Origin: Mesostigma viride
Taxonomy: Eukaryota; Streptophyta; Mesostigmatophyceae; Mesostigmatales; Mesostigmataceae
Assembly: GCA_009746045.1 (NCBI GenBank)
Contig: RPFO01000082.1
Coordinates: 4,397,241 to 4,461,240, forward strand
DNA: 64,000 nt
Direction of reading: 5' to 3'
In this document: one piece after another, positions 8,365 through 19,539 of the stretch
How the letters are laid out: every line of letters begins with the position of its first letter
Position numbering within the stretch: the stretch's first letter is position 1
Notes under the pieces: generated by a model
Seen by the model: the letters and a program-made list of their open reading frames with translations, nothing else
Databases searched by the model: none
Told to the model about the DNA's origin: nothing
Program-made: the position numbers and the translations under genes

Positions 8365-11223
8365 CCCCTAAACCGTCCTCGTGCCGATTTTCGACTGCGA
8401 GTTTTTCTCATGCCTCACATTCGGCATGAGTTTGTGCGCCCTGTAGGGATTTGGCGGGAGGGTTTTGGCGGGAACCAACTAGACCACCGAAAAGATCTAG
8501 ATTCACTCTATCCGTAGGACACTTGTCTGACCGTATTTGACCACCGTATCAGGGTGGAAACCCTGGTCAAAGTCAACAGGGTACCCTGGTGCATGCAGGT
8601 TTGGGCGGTAAAAAAAATTGACAAAAACGTACGAAAACGAAGGATGCGAAAAAAGGGGGGAGCGCGGACGTAGACATGGCGGACGAAATGCAGGCAGATA
8701 TACGGACTTTCAAGGTAAAGAAGGGCATTTTCATGGCAGTGCCTGTGGAAAAATTCGGACGAGACTGGGCGATAGAGCAGTATGGGGAAAAACAAAGCGA
8801 GGTACGTTTGCCGGGCAAGGTAGTGACAGTGAACAGGTCCGGAGATGGTGCACGGTGCTATTTCCCGGACGACAAGCTCACGTACCCATTCACCCGTGAG
8901 CAGATTTTCATATATTCGTGCAGCTCAGATGAGTACGAAGCTCTAGTGAAAGAATGCGCCGCCAGGAAGGTCCCAACGGCAGGTAGCAGTGACGATGATA
9001 GCGAGCAGGGCCAGGATAGCGATTCTGACGCCGGCGAGGACGACGACGACAAATCCGAGGATATCGAGCTGCCCACACCGGTCAAGCGACGCGAGCCGGG
9101 GAAGCGCGCTGTCGGCAACCCGAAGAAGAACCCAGCCATCAGCCACGCCCCGAAAAGGCGCCGTCAGACCAAGGCGGCGGCCAGCGAGAGCGTTGTCTCG
9201 GACGCTTCCGATGACGACTTTGTTTACCAGAAGGGTGCGGAGGGTCCGGTGCCGAGCGGTGAGGCTGAGCTCGATGATTCGTTTTTCCTAACGACACTCC
9301 TGCCACTGAGGAGCCAGCCGAGACTGTCTGGAAATCTGGTTTCGGCAAGCCAGGTGTGTTTCCTTTTCCCGATACTCCGGTGCTGTCGCCGATGACGGGT
9401 ACCGCCTGCTATCAAAACCTTTCCCCTGCCCAGCTCGAGTTTGGGCCCCTCGGGCTGTTCTCCCTTTTCTGGTCCCAACGTGATGTCGTGGCCAAGATTG
9501 TCAAGGAGACCAACGACTATGCTGAGCTCAAGGGGGCGGGCAAGCCAGGTGAGCGTGAGTGGCACCCCTTAACAATGCATGAGATGGGCAAATTTCTGGG
9601 TGGAGCAGGTGCTGTGCCAACTGTGCTGCGCGCAAGGCAGGAAGCACAAGACCTCGGTCATGTGCGAGCACTGTGACATGGCGTTCTGCAGCAACAGCGA
9701 GCGGAACTGCTTCGGCCTCTTCCACTCCGGGCAGGTGGAGGGGCTGGACTTCAACGTGACGAAGCAGCGGGTATGGCAGCGCCTCTCCCAGCGTGGCGAA
9801 TGCGCCAAGAATTTCAAGGGCGCCACTACCACGAGGGGTCAGCAGCCACCACCCGGAAGCTCAAGGGGGTGGCGCGGCGCCGCCATCTCAGGGCGGAGCA
9901 TGTCCGCCTGGGATATAGTCCTACGGAGGCTGACTAAGAATGCTAGCATTTGTTGCCTACGTGGCATGGCGTTTGGCCTTTCCTGCCCGCGCTCATGCGC
10001 GCCGTGTATCACCATGGGCCGGCATGGTTTGAAGTGTGTGTTATTGTTTCATGGACCCACCTGTGCATGTGTTATTTGGTTTCATGTTGTTAGCCTGCAT
10101 GGGTTATTGTTTCATGGTCATGTCTTATTAGCTTTCATGTTTATGCATAACTTGTGCAGTTTGAAAATCTGCTCCGTGATGGTCACAGTGCCACCTATTT
10201 CTAGTTGGCAATTTTCAGTGTTACTGCATGCATGGTCCCTTGGTCACTAATTTATCTAGGAGTGCTGGGATGTTTTGACTTTGTGTGCAAGGTCCATCAT
10301 GCATGTAAAAATAAGTACCACAGTATCAGCGGGTCTGCAAGCATTTACGCTTATTGTGGCATATATTTGTGCCACATAGGAGCTGGAATAAACATAATCA
10401 TGCATGTTTCATGCTTACCTATCATTTCCATGTTCAAAACTGCACTAGGATGTTTATTCTAGCCCCCCCAAACTGGTCACTCAGAATAGTCACCAGCTAT
10501 TTTTAGCATTATCTTGTGGGTCCCTGGGTGAAACAAGACATGTAAGTGTTTGGATGTAGTGCTTGGGTACAGTTGCAGTCCCCCCTGAAATACTAGGGTG
10601 AAATCCAAGGTATACGTGCTCCATCATGTAGGATAAGGTTGTGAACCCCGTACTCGCGGCCCGCGCGTAGTCGTCTCCAATCATATCCGGCAGGGACCTG
10701 TAGTGGTTATGGCAGGTATTGGTGGCACACAGGTTGGAATAAGTGTTAGCATGCATGTTTGCCCATACTCCATGCTTGCATATCGTTTCCATGTTCAAAA
10801 CTGCACTAGGATGCCTATTTTAGCCCCCCAAAAACTCGCGACTCGAAATAGTCACCAGTTATTTTTAGCACCAGCTGATGGGTCCCTGGGGGAGTTACAA
10901 TTTTTAGTGTTTGTATCCCATCCTAACTAAAAAATCTATCTACAAAACCAACCCCAGGGTCAACTCATTGAGGAAAGGGGTCTATCATCCATTATAAGGG
11001 TGTCACCGCGCACACTCACCGTACCCCCCTGAGGGGGGGGCTATTTATAGAGCAGGGGGGGCTAGCACTGGGACCACCCACTATACCCCCAGGTGGGCCC
11101 TAATATGGTTATGCTTGGTTCCTAGTATGGTCTAGAAAAAATAATTAGGCTGAATGGGGGCACCTGTGGCATACTGTGCAACTCGTGACTCATTTTAGTC
11201 ACGAGTCAAAGACGGTTGAGGGG
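8365..11223 (+). mobile_element. piggyBac element, internally deleted (2859 bp)
   Basis: Flanked by TTAA on both sides, with inverted ends CCCCTAAACCGTC (8365-8377) and the complement of CCCCTCAACCGTC (11211-11223), one mismatch in 13. Subterminal hairpins lie near 8409-8433 (CTCATGC...GCATGAG) and 11182-11207 (CTCGTGAC...GTCACGAG). The interior carries a broken transposase (8676-9831) and then about 1.4 kb of non-coding sequence with a diverged direct repeat of about 150 bp (near 10400-10530 and 10755-10890). It probably moved with a transposase supplied by an intact relative. Confidence 0.9.
8676..9831 (+). pseudogene. piggyBac transposase remnant, catalytic core deleted
   Basis: The N-terminal part (ATG at 8676, MADEMQADIRTFKVKKG) leads into an acidic Ser/Asp region and a basic segment (KRRRQTKAA). 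After a one-base frame change in the T run near 9283, it continues with PFPDTP...SPAQLEFG and ETNDYAELK...EWHPLTMHEMGKFLG, the typical start of the piggyBac DDE domain. It then jumps directly to LCQLCCAQGRKHKTS...CEHCDMAFC...RNCFGLFH, the Cys/His zinc-binding C-terminus of the family. The DDD catalytic region, normally several hundred residues, is absent. The deletion joint is near 9600 (GGGTGGAGCAGG). The two ends are confidently piggyBac; the protein cannot be active. Confidence 0.85.
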
Positions 11224-11979
11224 TTAATGCCAGCACCCCCCAACATTCATTTATTCATGCCATCACACCCCCACATTCTTTTATTCATGGCAGCACCCCC
11301 CCCACATTTATTTATTGATGCCATCACCCCCCACATTTAATTATTAATGCCAGCAACCCCCAACATTCATTTATTCATGCCATCACACCCCCACATTCTT
11401 TTATTCATGGCAGCACCCCCCACGTTTATTTATTCATGCCATCACCCCCCACATTTAATTATTAATGCCAGCACCCCCCAACATTCATTTATTCATGCCA
11501 TCACACCCCCACATTCTTTTATTCATGGCAGCACCCCCCCCACATTTATTTATTCATGCCATCACCCCCCCACATTTAATTATTAATGCCAGCAACCCCC
11601 AACATTCATTTATTCATGCCATCACACCCCCACATTCTTTTATTCATGGCAGCACCCCCCACATTTATTTATTCATGCCATCACCCCCCCACATTTAATT
11701 ATTAATGCCAGCACCCCCAACATTCATTTATTCTTGCCATCACACCCCCACATTCTTTTATTCATGGCAGCACCCCCCCACATTTATTTATTCATGCCAT
11801 CACCCCCCACATTTAATTATTAATGCCAGCACCCCCCAACATTCATTTATTCATGCCATCACACCCCCACATTCTTTTATTCATGGCAGCACCCCCCACA
11901 TGCATTTATACATAGCATCCCCCCCCACATGTATTTATACGTAGCTTCCCCCCCCACATGTATTGATACGTGGTCGTAA

Positions 11980-12444
11980 GGGTCTCGCTGCGGGTAGACC
12001 CTCGGAATTTTGTTTTTGTATTGACGTAAGGGTCTCGCTGCAGCGAGACCCCAAGGAATGTCAATTTTTCATGTTTTCATGATGGGGGGGTCTTTCTTTT
12101 CTCACCCTTAAAATGATTTGTTTTTGTATCGGTGTTAGGGTCTCGCTGCAGCGAGACCCCTACGAATGTCGACTTTTAATGTTTGCAAGATGGGAGGGGG
12201 CTTTCTTCGCTCACCCTAAAAATGATTTGTTTTTGTTTGACGTTAGGGTCTCGCTGCAGCGAGACCCCAAGGAATGTATACTTTTTTATGTTTGCATGAT
12301 AAGAGGTTGCTTTTTTTCGCTCACCCTAAAAATGATTTTTTTTTGCTTGAAGTGAGGGTCTCGCTGCAGCGAGACGCCAAAGTTTTGCATTAAACTAAAT
12401 GTCCCTTGTACAATCCACGAAAGGGTCTAGCTGCAGCGAGACCC
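11980..12444 (+). repeat. 108-bp tandem repeat carrying the PstI-core palindrome
   Basis: Palindromes at 11980-12001 (degenerate), 12030-12051, 12138-12159, 12246-12267, 12356-12377 and 12423-12444. Three are perfect. From 12030 to 12377 the period is 108-110 bp, with shared spacer words AATGATTTGTTTTTG and CTCACCCTAAAA. The array lies immediately upstream of the first exon of the multi-exon gene, so it may be its promoter-proximal DNA. Confidence 0.88.
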
Positions 12445-12521
12445 TCCCCATCGTTATTCTGCCGGCGATTCAGATTCTGAATGACATTTGTGAAACTTGC
12501 TTTTTTGATATTGTTCTGCAG

Positions 12522-13012
12522 ATGTCGTCCTCCTATTCCGATTCTGTCAAGGCCACTCCCGTTTCACCCAAGATGACGTCCAACATCTCGCCGGACCGAA
12601 CGGCAACAGAGGCGTTTCCTCCGTTGCCGGTCGGTCCCGTAAATGCTCTGGCGAGGTCCCCCCCCACCGAGTCCCCCTCGCCCTCCAAGTCCAACTTGCC
12701 CCCCAGCGAGTTGGACAGAATTATACCCCCCAACTCTCTCGCTGCTGCGTCTCGCGCTCCGTCCCGCTCTCCGCCCCGTAAGTCTCCATCGCCGCCCCCC
12801 AAGTCGGCCGGAGCTACTGCGTCCCGCTCGCCGCCCCGCAAGTCCCCCAAGTCCCCCGCAACTGCGACCCGTTCGCCGAACCGCAAGTCCCCCTCTCCGC
12901 CGAAAGTTCCCCCCGCTACCGCGTCCCGCTCTCCTTCCCCCAAGTCCCGCTCGCCGCCACCCAAGTCCCCCGCTTCTGCGTCCCGCTCGCCGTCCCCCAA
13001 GCATCGGTGTTC
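12522..13012 (+). CDS. Multi-exon gene, exon 1: Ser/Pro/Arg/Lys-rich repeats
   Basis: The ATG at 12522 follows TTCTGCAG, so this could be a true start or an internal exon after an acceptor; the frame is also open upstream to 12399. The encoded part is Ser/Thr/Pro-rich and then made of degenerate repeats of the type SRSPPRKSPSPPPK, a low-complexity SR/PK-like region typical of nuclear proteins. Splicing at CATCG/GTGTTC to the acceptor at 14802 gives PKHRSKRKPAAEW in frame without a stop. This is the one phase-2 intron of the gene. Function unknown. Confidence 0.55.
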
Positions 13013-14797
13013 TCTGAACGTAGTTTCTTTATAACAGATGAGAATGAACGCCGCTATGTGAGTGGTACTACGGGACGGTGGGCCTTGGGCTGGACCGGTT
13101 CCATGAGTTAGAATTAGTTGGCCAGTTTTGTATGGCCATTTCTAGTTCGTTAAGTTAAGTAGCAATTAAGTTACTGTTGCTGACGGCTCATGAGGCGAGC
13201 CCGGGCTACGCCGCCCTAAAGTGCCATTTGCACGATGTTCTAGGTCTCTTTTTCTTGTAATCGGATGTATGGGGTATGGGTATGGCGGATTACAAGAAAT
13301 TTAATGCTGCCCTAATCGCGTCAGCCTTTTGGCTGGCGGTGGCCGATTAGAGATGGCGCGTGACTGACATAGCTTGAACAGTCACGTGACTGTGAAAAAG
13401 AAATTGATTACCCTCGTCGGTTTTCTCCCCGCAGCTGGGTTCTTGGCCGACGAGAGACTATAAAATACTTCGCGTTTGCCTGCGCGTGGCACCTGTACGG
13501 AACTCTGAAGCCATGAGTAAGATTTCCGTGCCACGCTGCAGTGCCTACCGCTTTGCTGCGGAGTGTCGCAGCAGGGTTGCAGTTCCTGACTGCTGACTGC
13601 CGAAGGAAGGGTGGTCGGGTTACTTTTAGTGGGCATTGTGATGGACGACAAGTCTGTCGGCCCTCGCGTAAGTAGAAAAATATTTACCAGCATCCGCTCT
13701 TATGGGTGCGTGAGGTCTCGGGAATGTGGTGGGGACGAATTCTGGAATTATGCAATATTTCGATTCAGACCGAGACTTAAGGGGCCAGTTTAACAGACGG
13801 ACCTGGGCCGGGCAGGACCAAATATTTTGGCCGGCCCAGTTGCGCTTGCGCTTTATCGGCCGCTGGGGTGTGTGATGAGAGCCTGCTCATCAACTAAAAC
13901 CTGAAATATGGAAAGTTACTCCCCCAGGTGACAACGTTGACAGTAATCGAGATATGGTGGCATCGGGTGACGTCCTACAAGTTGTCGTCACGTTAGGGCG
14001 GCACTGGCCTTTGAGGGAGGTCCGTGATCGTTAAACGAGGCGTCTTCTTCCTTGTCTTTGCGTGCACATTCAACACCCTCTTTTACTGGCCGAGGGTGGA
14101 AGGCTGGGGGGGCCCTGCAAAGGGTTATCGTGCATGAGGCTCGCTACAGCCGCCGGCGATTGTAATGGTCGTGACCGTTGCGGCAGGGCAGCCTCGGGAG
14201 CCACTGAGCGAAAGTGGTTGGCGGAGCTTTGGAGATAAAGCACCAGGAAAGGGGGGTTGGGTAACGAGAACTACAATCAATCATGAAATGGGTGCAGCGT
14301 GGCAGGCTCACTCATGGGTTCTGTAATTGCCCACTTATTGTTTTAATCAAATGTTGGTGGATTGGTAATAGTGGGAATAGAATCGGTGTTCTCTGAACGT
14401 AGTTTCTTTATAACAGATGAGAATGAACGCCGCTATGTGAGTGGTACTACGGGACGGTGGGCCTTGGGCTGGACCGGTTCCATGAGTTAGAATTAGTTGG
14501 CCAGTTTTGTATGGCCATTTCTAGTTCGTTAAGTTAAGTAGCAATTAAGTTACTGTTGCTGACGGCTCATGAGGCGAGCCCGGGCTACGCCGCCCTAAAG
14601 TGCCATTTGCACGATGTTCTAGGTCTCTTTTTCTTGTCCCGCCCTCCCTCCCTCTTCTTGTGTTTGTTTCTAGGGTAACGAGAACTACAATCAATCATGA
14701 AATGGGTGCAGCGTGGCAGGCTCACTCATGGGTTCTGTAATTGCCCACTTATTGTTTTAATCAAATGTTGGTGGATTGGTAATAGTGGGAATAGAAT
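13004..14797 (+). repeat. Tandemly duplicated intron sequence
   Basis: A 255-bp segment at 13004-13257 recurs at 14383-14637, and a 123-bp segment at 14260-14382 recurs at 14673-14797, both almost exactly. The order R-(1.0 kb)-S-R-(35 bp)-S indicates a duplication of an R-S unit, in which one copy gained or the other lost about 1 kb. Everything lies in intron 1. No ORF or RNA gene is evident in the 1-kb filler. Confidence 0.88.
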
Positions 14798-14802
14798 TCC
14801 AG

Positions 14803-15439
14803 TTCTAAGCGTAAGCCTGCGGCCGAGTGGGCAGAGGAAGACGACCGCACCAAAGAGCTCAGGAAGCTGAGGAAGTCTATCAATGAGCTTGTTGAGGAGG
14901 ACGAGGGCGATAAGACTAACGGGAGGCCTGAAGACCCGGACTCGCCGGTTCGGGAGTCGCGTCGGAAGCGGTTGTCCGATTTGTTAGCAATGGCCGCAAG
15001 CTTTGCTGACGACTACGCGGCTCTCGACAAGAAGGACAAGGAGAAGGAGAAGGCGGACAGGGAGGCCATCGAGAAGGCGGAGAGGGAGAGGGTGGAGAGG
15101 GAGGAGAAGGAGAGGCTGGAGAAGGCGGAGAGGGAGGAGGAGGAGAGGGAGTACAAGGAGAAAAAGGCTGCCCAGGAGAAGGAGCACAGGATCCTGGTGG
15201 CGAAGCAGAAGGAGGAGGCGAAGAAGAAGACGGAGGCGGCAGCGAAGGAACTTCTTGCGGAGGAGGCCGCTCTTTTTTTGCAGATGCGACAGGAGAGGAT
15301 GAAGGCGGACGAGGCCGAGAGGAAGATGGAGGAGGAGGCTGCGAGGAAGGAGGAGGAGGCTGCGAAGGCGGTTGAGGGGGAGAAGGACGAGAACGGGAGG
15401 CCACCCCTTCTTCACGAAGGATTTTCAGTCGATTATCAG
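14803..15439 (+). CDS. Multi-exon gene, exon 2: charged coiled coil
   Basis: After acceptor GAATTCCAG the frame reads SKRKPAAEWAEEDDRTKEL and then a long Glu/Lys/Arg/Ala helix of about 120 residues (repeats such as EKAERERVEREEKERLEKAE), a single-helix or coiled-coil domain. The exon ends VDYQ at a strong GTATGT donor, phase 0. The intron behind it carries a degenerate PstI-core palindrome at 15533-15553. Long charged helices are common spacers, so this does not point to a function. Confidence 0.6.
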
Positions 15440-15621
15440 GTATGTTTAGTGAGACGTACATTTTTCAGATGGCTTGAACGGCGTGTGTGTATCGTACAAA
15501 GGGTGGGATTTTATGTCATACATTGATCGTAAGGGTCTAGCTGCGGAGAGACGTTGACCTAGGAGTTAAGGTTGTTGACGACGACGATGTGTGGCCTTTT
15601 TTTTACTCTTGTTGTCTGCAG

Positions 15622-16671
15622 CCCGACACGCTGGCCATTCTGAAACAGTACCTGGCTCAGGCTGAGTCTGAGTCTGGGGCGAGTCGTAAAGCCGAAAAGG
15701 GCTTGAGAGGCTTGATCCGCTTTCTTTCGGCCGAGATAGGTTTGCAGAGAAGTCCGGTGTCGTCGCCAACCGAGTGTCCTCCAGTCAGAACGTAATTTGG
15801 AAGAACGACCGCTGGGCCAGCTTGCTTTGTTCGAAGCCACACAGCGAGCCATTCATGGGAAGAGGGTCGTTGGTGACGACATTTATGAGGTTTTGAAGAT
15901 CGCGCAGTCGTGCATCCTTAATCTGAAGGAGGATGTCGGACGTTACTTTCCCCGTCGTGCTTTAATATGGTCGACGCTCTTTGATGAGGTTGAAAAGTTC
16001 GAGGTCCACATTGGCTTCACATGCATCGAGGCTTCCTATATGGAAACCTTGAAAATCACTGCGTTGCATCAGCTCTTTAAACTCATGACTGGAGATATGA
16101 AGCGGATTCGAGGGCTTCACTGTCGGAAGATGAAGTGTTTGATATTGTCAGGCAAGGATTTGTTGACACGTCCAACAGTGACTTTATCGTAATTGTGCCG
16201 GGAAGAATGAATGACGTAGGAGGATTGGAGGAGCGCGCACATGAAGTGATCGCGCATTTGGACATGGCAAGAGACCACTTACTGCAATCTTTTGTTAAGT
16301 GGCGGACTGACTTTCTTGTCAGCCCGGACGCCAGCCTTTCGCGGGAAGCGGTCGCTTTCTTTTTGGATTGGGCTGGACAGGTGATCCAAAGTTTCCGGCA
16401 CCGGGAGGACTTCCATGTTATTCAGACATATAAGCCATACCGGGAAGTCGTCCAGGAATGGTTGGATCAAATCTCGTTGGTTGATTGTCTCCAGAGTATC
16501 CGAACCAAGACAGACACGGAGTGGTCTGATTTAGAGGCGGGAGGCCATTGGCAGTCCCTCGAGTTGTTCTTCGAGGCGGAATTGAGGCGGCATCTGGAAA
16601 AGGAGAGAGCCCATCAAGTGCCGATATGGCCTTTGGGGAAGATTTTGAGGAGGTGGAAGTTCTACGTTTCG
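15622..16671 (+). CDS. Multi-exon gene, exon 3 region (frame breaks)
   Basis: Acceptor TCTGCAG at 15621. The frame PDTLAILKQYLAQAESESG...LIRFLSAEI runs to about 15736. Coding then continues in a second frame (LEERPLGQLALFEATQRAIHGKRVVGDDIYEVL, about 15780-16110) and a third (EADSRASLSEDEVFDIVRQGF...WKFYVS, about 16095-16671), ending at donor GTACGT in phase 0. Either two short introns (one possible from 15737 to about 15782) or small indels separate the frames. The protein is helical, without a family I recognise. Codon content and lack of stops over more than 300 codons support coding. Confidence 0.5.
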
Positions 16672-16778
16672 GTACGTTAACTTGCCGATATCGTTTATCG
16701 ATTTGGGTTGTTTCCATTCCCTGAATAGGGCTCTATATGCTGACCAACCTTCATGGTTTGTCCTGTCATATCATGCAG

Positions 16779-17261
16779 GGGGGCTCCATGCCAGGGGACG
16801 TATCGGAGGATTTACCTAATTTGTCGGACTTGGTTGATAAGGTGGGTGCTCGTCCGTCGAGTTTCCACGAGCATCTTACATGGGGTCTAGCTGCAGGTAG
16901 ACCCTCACCCTTTTATTGAGACTGACATCTTCGGCTAATTTCAACGGTGCCCCCAATTGATCTGTTGTCTTTTTTCAGGGGGCGGCTGCGGCGATGGCTG
17001 TTGACAGTGCTGGTATTTGGTCTGGACTCGAGATGGAAATGGTAAGCATTAAACGATATCCGGATGTCTGCATTTCGCCTGAAGTTTTAGTGAGCGCATT
17101 ATGCGAAATATACAAATGTCGACTAATTTTGATTTCCAATGAGCTGTCGTATTCGGTGTTGACAGGCGGGGGGGTTGGCCTCAGCAGGCGCTGCCGGAGA
17201 GGAAGAAAACGCTGGAGGAGATGAGGTTGAGGGAGACGCTGAGGGAGAAGTGGCTGTGCAG
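16779..17261 (+). CDS. Multi-exon gene, three micro-exons
   Basis: Exons 16779-16841 (21 codons, GGSMPGDVSEDLPNLSDL), 16979-17041 (21 codons, GAAAAMAVDSAGIWSGLEM) and 17166-17261 (32 codons, acidic Gly/Ala/Glu-rich). All are phase 0 and start with G after CAG; donors are GTGGGT, GTAAGC and GTACGT. The intron 16842-16978 contains a palindrome copy at 16883-16904 and the intron after 17261 a degenerate copy near 17306-17327. The tiny exons and equal phase suggest introns inserted in an originally continuous frame. Confidence 0.55.
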
Positions 17262-17387
17262 GTACGTTCATCCGCCGCGAGTTCGTGTGATTTTTTTCGT
17301 GCTTTGGGGTATCTCCGCAGAGAGACGATGGTGCAACAATCAAACTGAGGTCAAGTCCCTTCTTGTTCGTTTTTTTTTTTCATGCAG

Positions 17388-17930
17388 GCGGGGGCTGTCG
17401 CTGGGGGTACTGCGGGGGGGAAGGCGGCGAAGCCCGAATTGAGTCAGTATGACAGGGAAAAGCTGGATTCCCGCAAGAAGGTTGCGAAGGATCATATTAT
17501 TGCTGTTGGCCTGATCATGCTTAAGTCTCCGCCCGATGGCGTCGATTCGGAGGGACCTGCGGGGTCCGAGTTTCGCAAGTACCTGACACGACTTGAGGCG
17601 GAAGTCGATGCCGATTTCGATACGGAGGTGTTGGGTGCCGCTACCTTTCAGAGTGAATTGGCATATGAATTTGCAAATCTGGTGAAGTCGAAAGCCACCA
17701 AGAATTTCAAGTGGCAGCCTAAGGAGTACTCAGAGGCAAAGGTTGACAAGATCGAGAAATTCATGAAGTCTGATTTTCGTCGTCGGGCCGCTGAGGGAAA
17801 AAGGGCGCTGAATGCGGTGGCAAAGGCCAACAGTAAGAAGAACGCGGAGGCGAAGGCGGCGGAGAAGGAGGCGAAGAAGGCGGAGAAGGAGAAGGCTAAG
17901 GAGGCCAAGAAGCAGCAGAAAACTGGACAG
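17388..17930 (+). CDS. Multi-exon gene, Lys/Ala-rich exon
   Basis: 181 codons between acceptor CATGCAG and donor GTACGA, phase 0 at both ends. The first half (KPELSQYDREKLDSRKK...DGVDSEGPAGSEFRKYLTRLE) looks globular and helical; the second ends in a Lys/Ala/Glu helix (KKAEKEKAKEAKK). No family recognised. The following intron carries a degenerate palindrome (17951-17974). Confidence 0.6.
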
Positions 17931-18119
17931 GTACGATTGTTGTGAAAATTTAGACCTCTCGCTGCGGGTAGACGCTGACTGGCTGCGGGACTTGGTGTTT
18001 AGTGTCAGTAAGGTATTATTCCAACAGAACTTTGTTCGTCCCTGAACAGGATGTCGTGGTCGGCCTAAATATTACTGACTTGAGCAAATCCTGCGGTCCT
18101 TTTCGATTTTTTACTTCAG

Positions 18120-19284
18120 GATGACGGGGGGGACGAAGACGCCACGGTGGAGAAGAAGTTACCTGGTCATGACGCCGTGTTCGCGCTGGTGAAGGATATG
18201 CTCAAGTACTGCTCGAGTAGGCGGATGGCGGACGTCGATGACCTGCCAAACTGGCCCGAGTTCTCCCCCTTTCTTGAGCTGCTCCGGTCACTCAACAAGC
18301 TTTTTAAGGAGGGGGTGCTCACGAGCAGTGGGAACCCGGACACCGACCCTATCATTGAAAGCTGGAAGCCTTCGAAAAAGGTCGACTCGAACAAGGAGGT
18401 CAGGGACCAGAACATCCGGAAGGCCAATACTCTCAGGGAAACGCGTTGGATTCGGCCGGCCGATTTTAAGCAGACCGGATGTTTCAGTATGCGGATCCAG
18501 ACGGTCAACGCGCTTATTTTGCCAGAGGCTTTGAGGCAGCGGCGTTTAAACCTTGAAACCATTAAGGAGAACGGCCGCATTCTCCTCAATGCGCGGGACA
18601 ACGCCTTGCACTTCAAGGTTGTTGTCCCGGTCTGGCAGTTCCCTTTCCAGGCGCTTGCCGAATCTCAACCTGACCTGTTCGACAAGCAAATCTTGTGCAT
18701 GCCGGATTTCGTCAAGTGGCTGAAGCATCACCACGGCGCCAAGATTGACGCGGAGGATGTGGGGTCCAGGTACTTCCGGCCCCTTTCGGATACTGAAGTC
18801 GACGTGTGGCTTAACACGGAGTCCACCACCTCTTTCCTCGCGAGAGGACTTGAGTGGCGTACCTACGCCAGGGTGGACGAGGTGGAAGCAGTTTTGCCTC
18901 AGGAGATCGAGGGCAGTCGGGTGTTTCAACCTGCTGTGCAATACTGCGATGAAGTCCTACGATCCGAAATTTTTTGAGGAACGGGTACCGGTACCGTATC
19001 TGGTTCTCCGGTACGCGGTGGTGGATGGGAACCACTACTTTAAGGGGTTAAAGTCGTTTCTCAGGGGGCCGGATGGCGGGTGGGGAGAGGTTCGGGCAAT
19101 GATGTGCGAGGGTGGGGCGGAGTCCAATTTCGCAAATACTCCTAAGGAGGCGGAGCACGCATTCCAGGACCTGTTGCGGAAATTCCGTGGTGGTTACATG
19201 GGTACGAACGTCATTCTTCTCAAGGGTGGCGACCTGCTCCCGTCGTGGAGTGAGCTGCGAAATCTACCTAAGGCAAAAGAAGAT
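18120..19284 (+). CDS. Multi-exon gene, exon with ParB-like VVDGNH motif
   Basis: About 388 codons between acceptor TTCAG (18119) and donor GTAAGC (19285), phase 0. The frame breaks once, in the T run at about 18970; one T fewer would join SEIF to EERVPVPYLVLRY. Downstream, YAVVDGNHYFKGLKSFL resembles the DGNHR box of ParB/sulfiredoxin-fold proteins, but the usual Arg after His is Tyr here and no other ParB motif is clear. Upstream, RWIRPADFKQTGCFSMRI and LHFKVVVPVWQF could form the strands before it. The ParB-like reading is weak. ParB-like domains in eukaryotes often ride on mobile DNA, which would fit the setting. Confidence 0.5.
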
Positions 19285-19304
19285 GTAAGCTATCTATTTT
19301 GGCA

Positions 19305-19482
19305 GGGTCTAGCTGCGGGTAGACCCTCGGAATTTTCGTGGTTGTTTTTTGTGTGCGCTTCAAGTTTTTTGCGAGGGTCTCGCTGCAGCTAGACCCTCTC
19401 CTTTTTTTTGTTGGAATTTTCGTTGCGTATTGTCGGCCGTTTCTTTTTCGAATTTTGTTAGGGTCTATCCGCAGCTATACCC
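19305..19482. repeat. Three intronic PstI-core palindromes
   Basis: Copies at 19305-19326, 19375-19396 (one mismatch) and 19461-19482 (degenerate, CTATCCGCAGCTATAC) within the 255-bp intron 19285-19539. The first lies 20 nt after the donor. Hairpins here would shorten the distance between splice sites. Confidence 0.8.
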
Positions 19483-19539
19483 CTCGCCTTTTATGACTGA
19501 GTTTTGTCGTTGCTCGCTCGATGTTAATTGATGTCGCAG

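Larger units (their letters stand above)
8326..11973 (-). repeat. Minisatellite B and reversed A units, split by the piggyBac copy
   Basis: Parts at 8326-8364 and 11228-11973. B monomers (29-30 bp, such as ATGCCATCACCCCCC followed by an AT-rich half) are arranged as a four-monomer higher-order unit of about 117 bp repeated about five times (11228-11890). They resemble minisatellite A read on the opposite strand (CCCCCCACATGTATTGATACGT). The last monomers (11891-11973) become progressively true reversed A. The locus is therefore one monomer family in a head-to-head arrangement. Confidence 0.85.
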
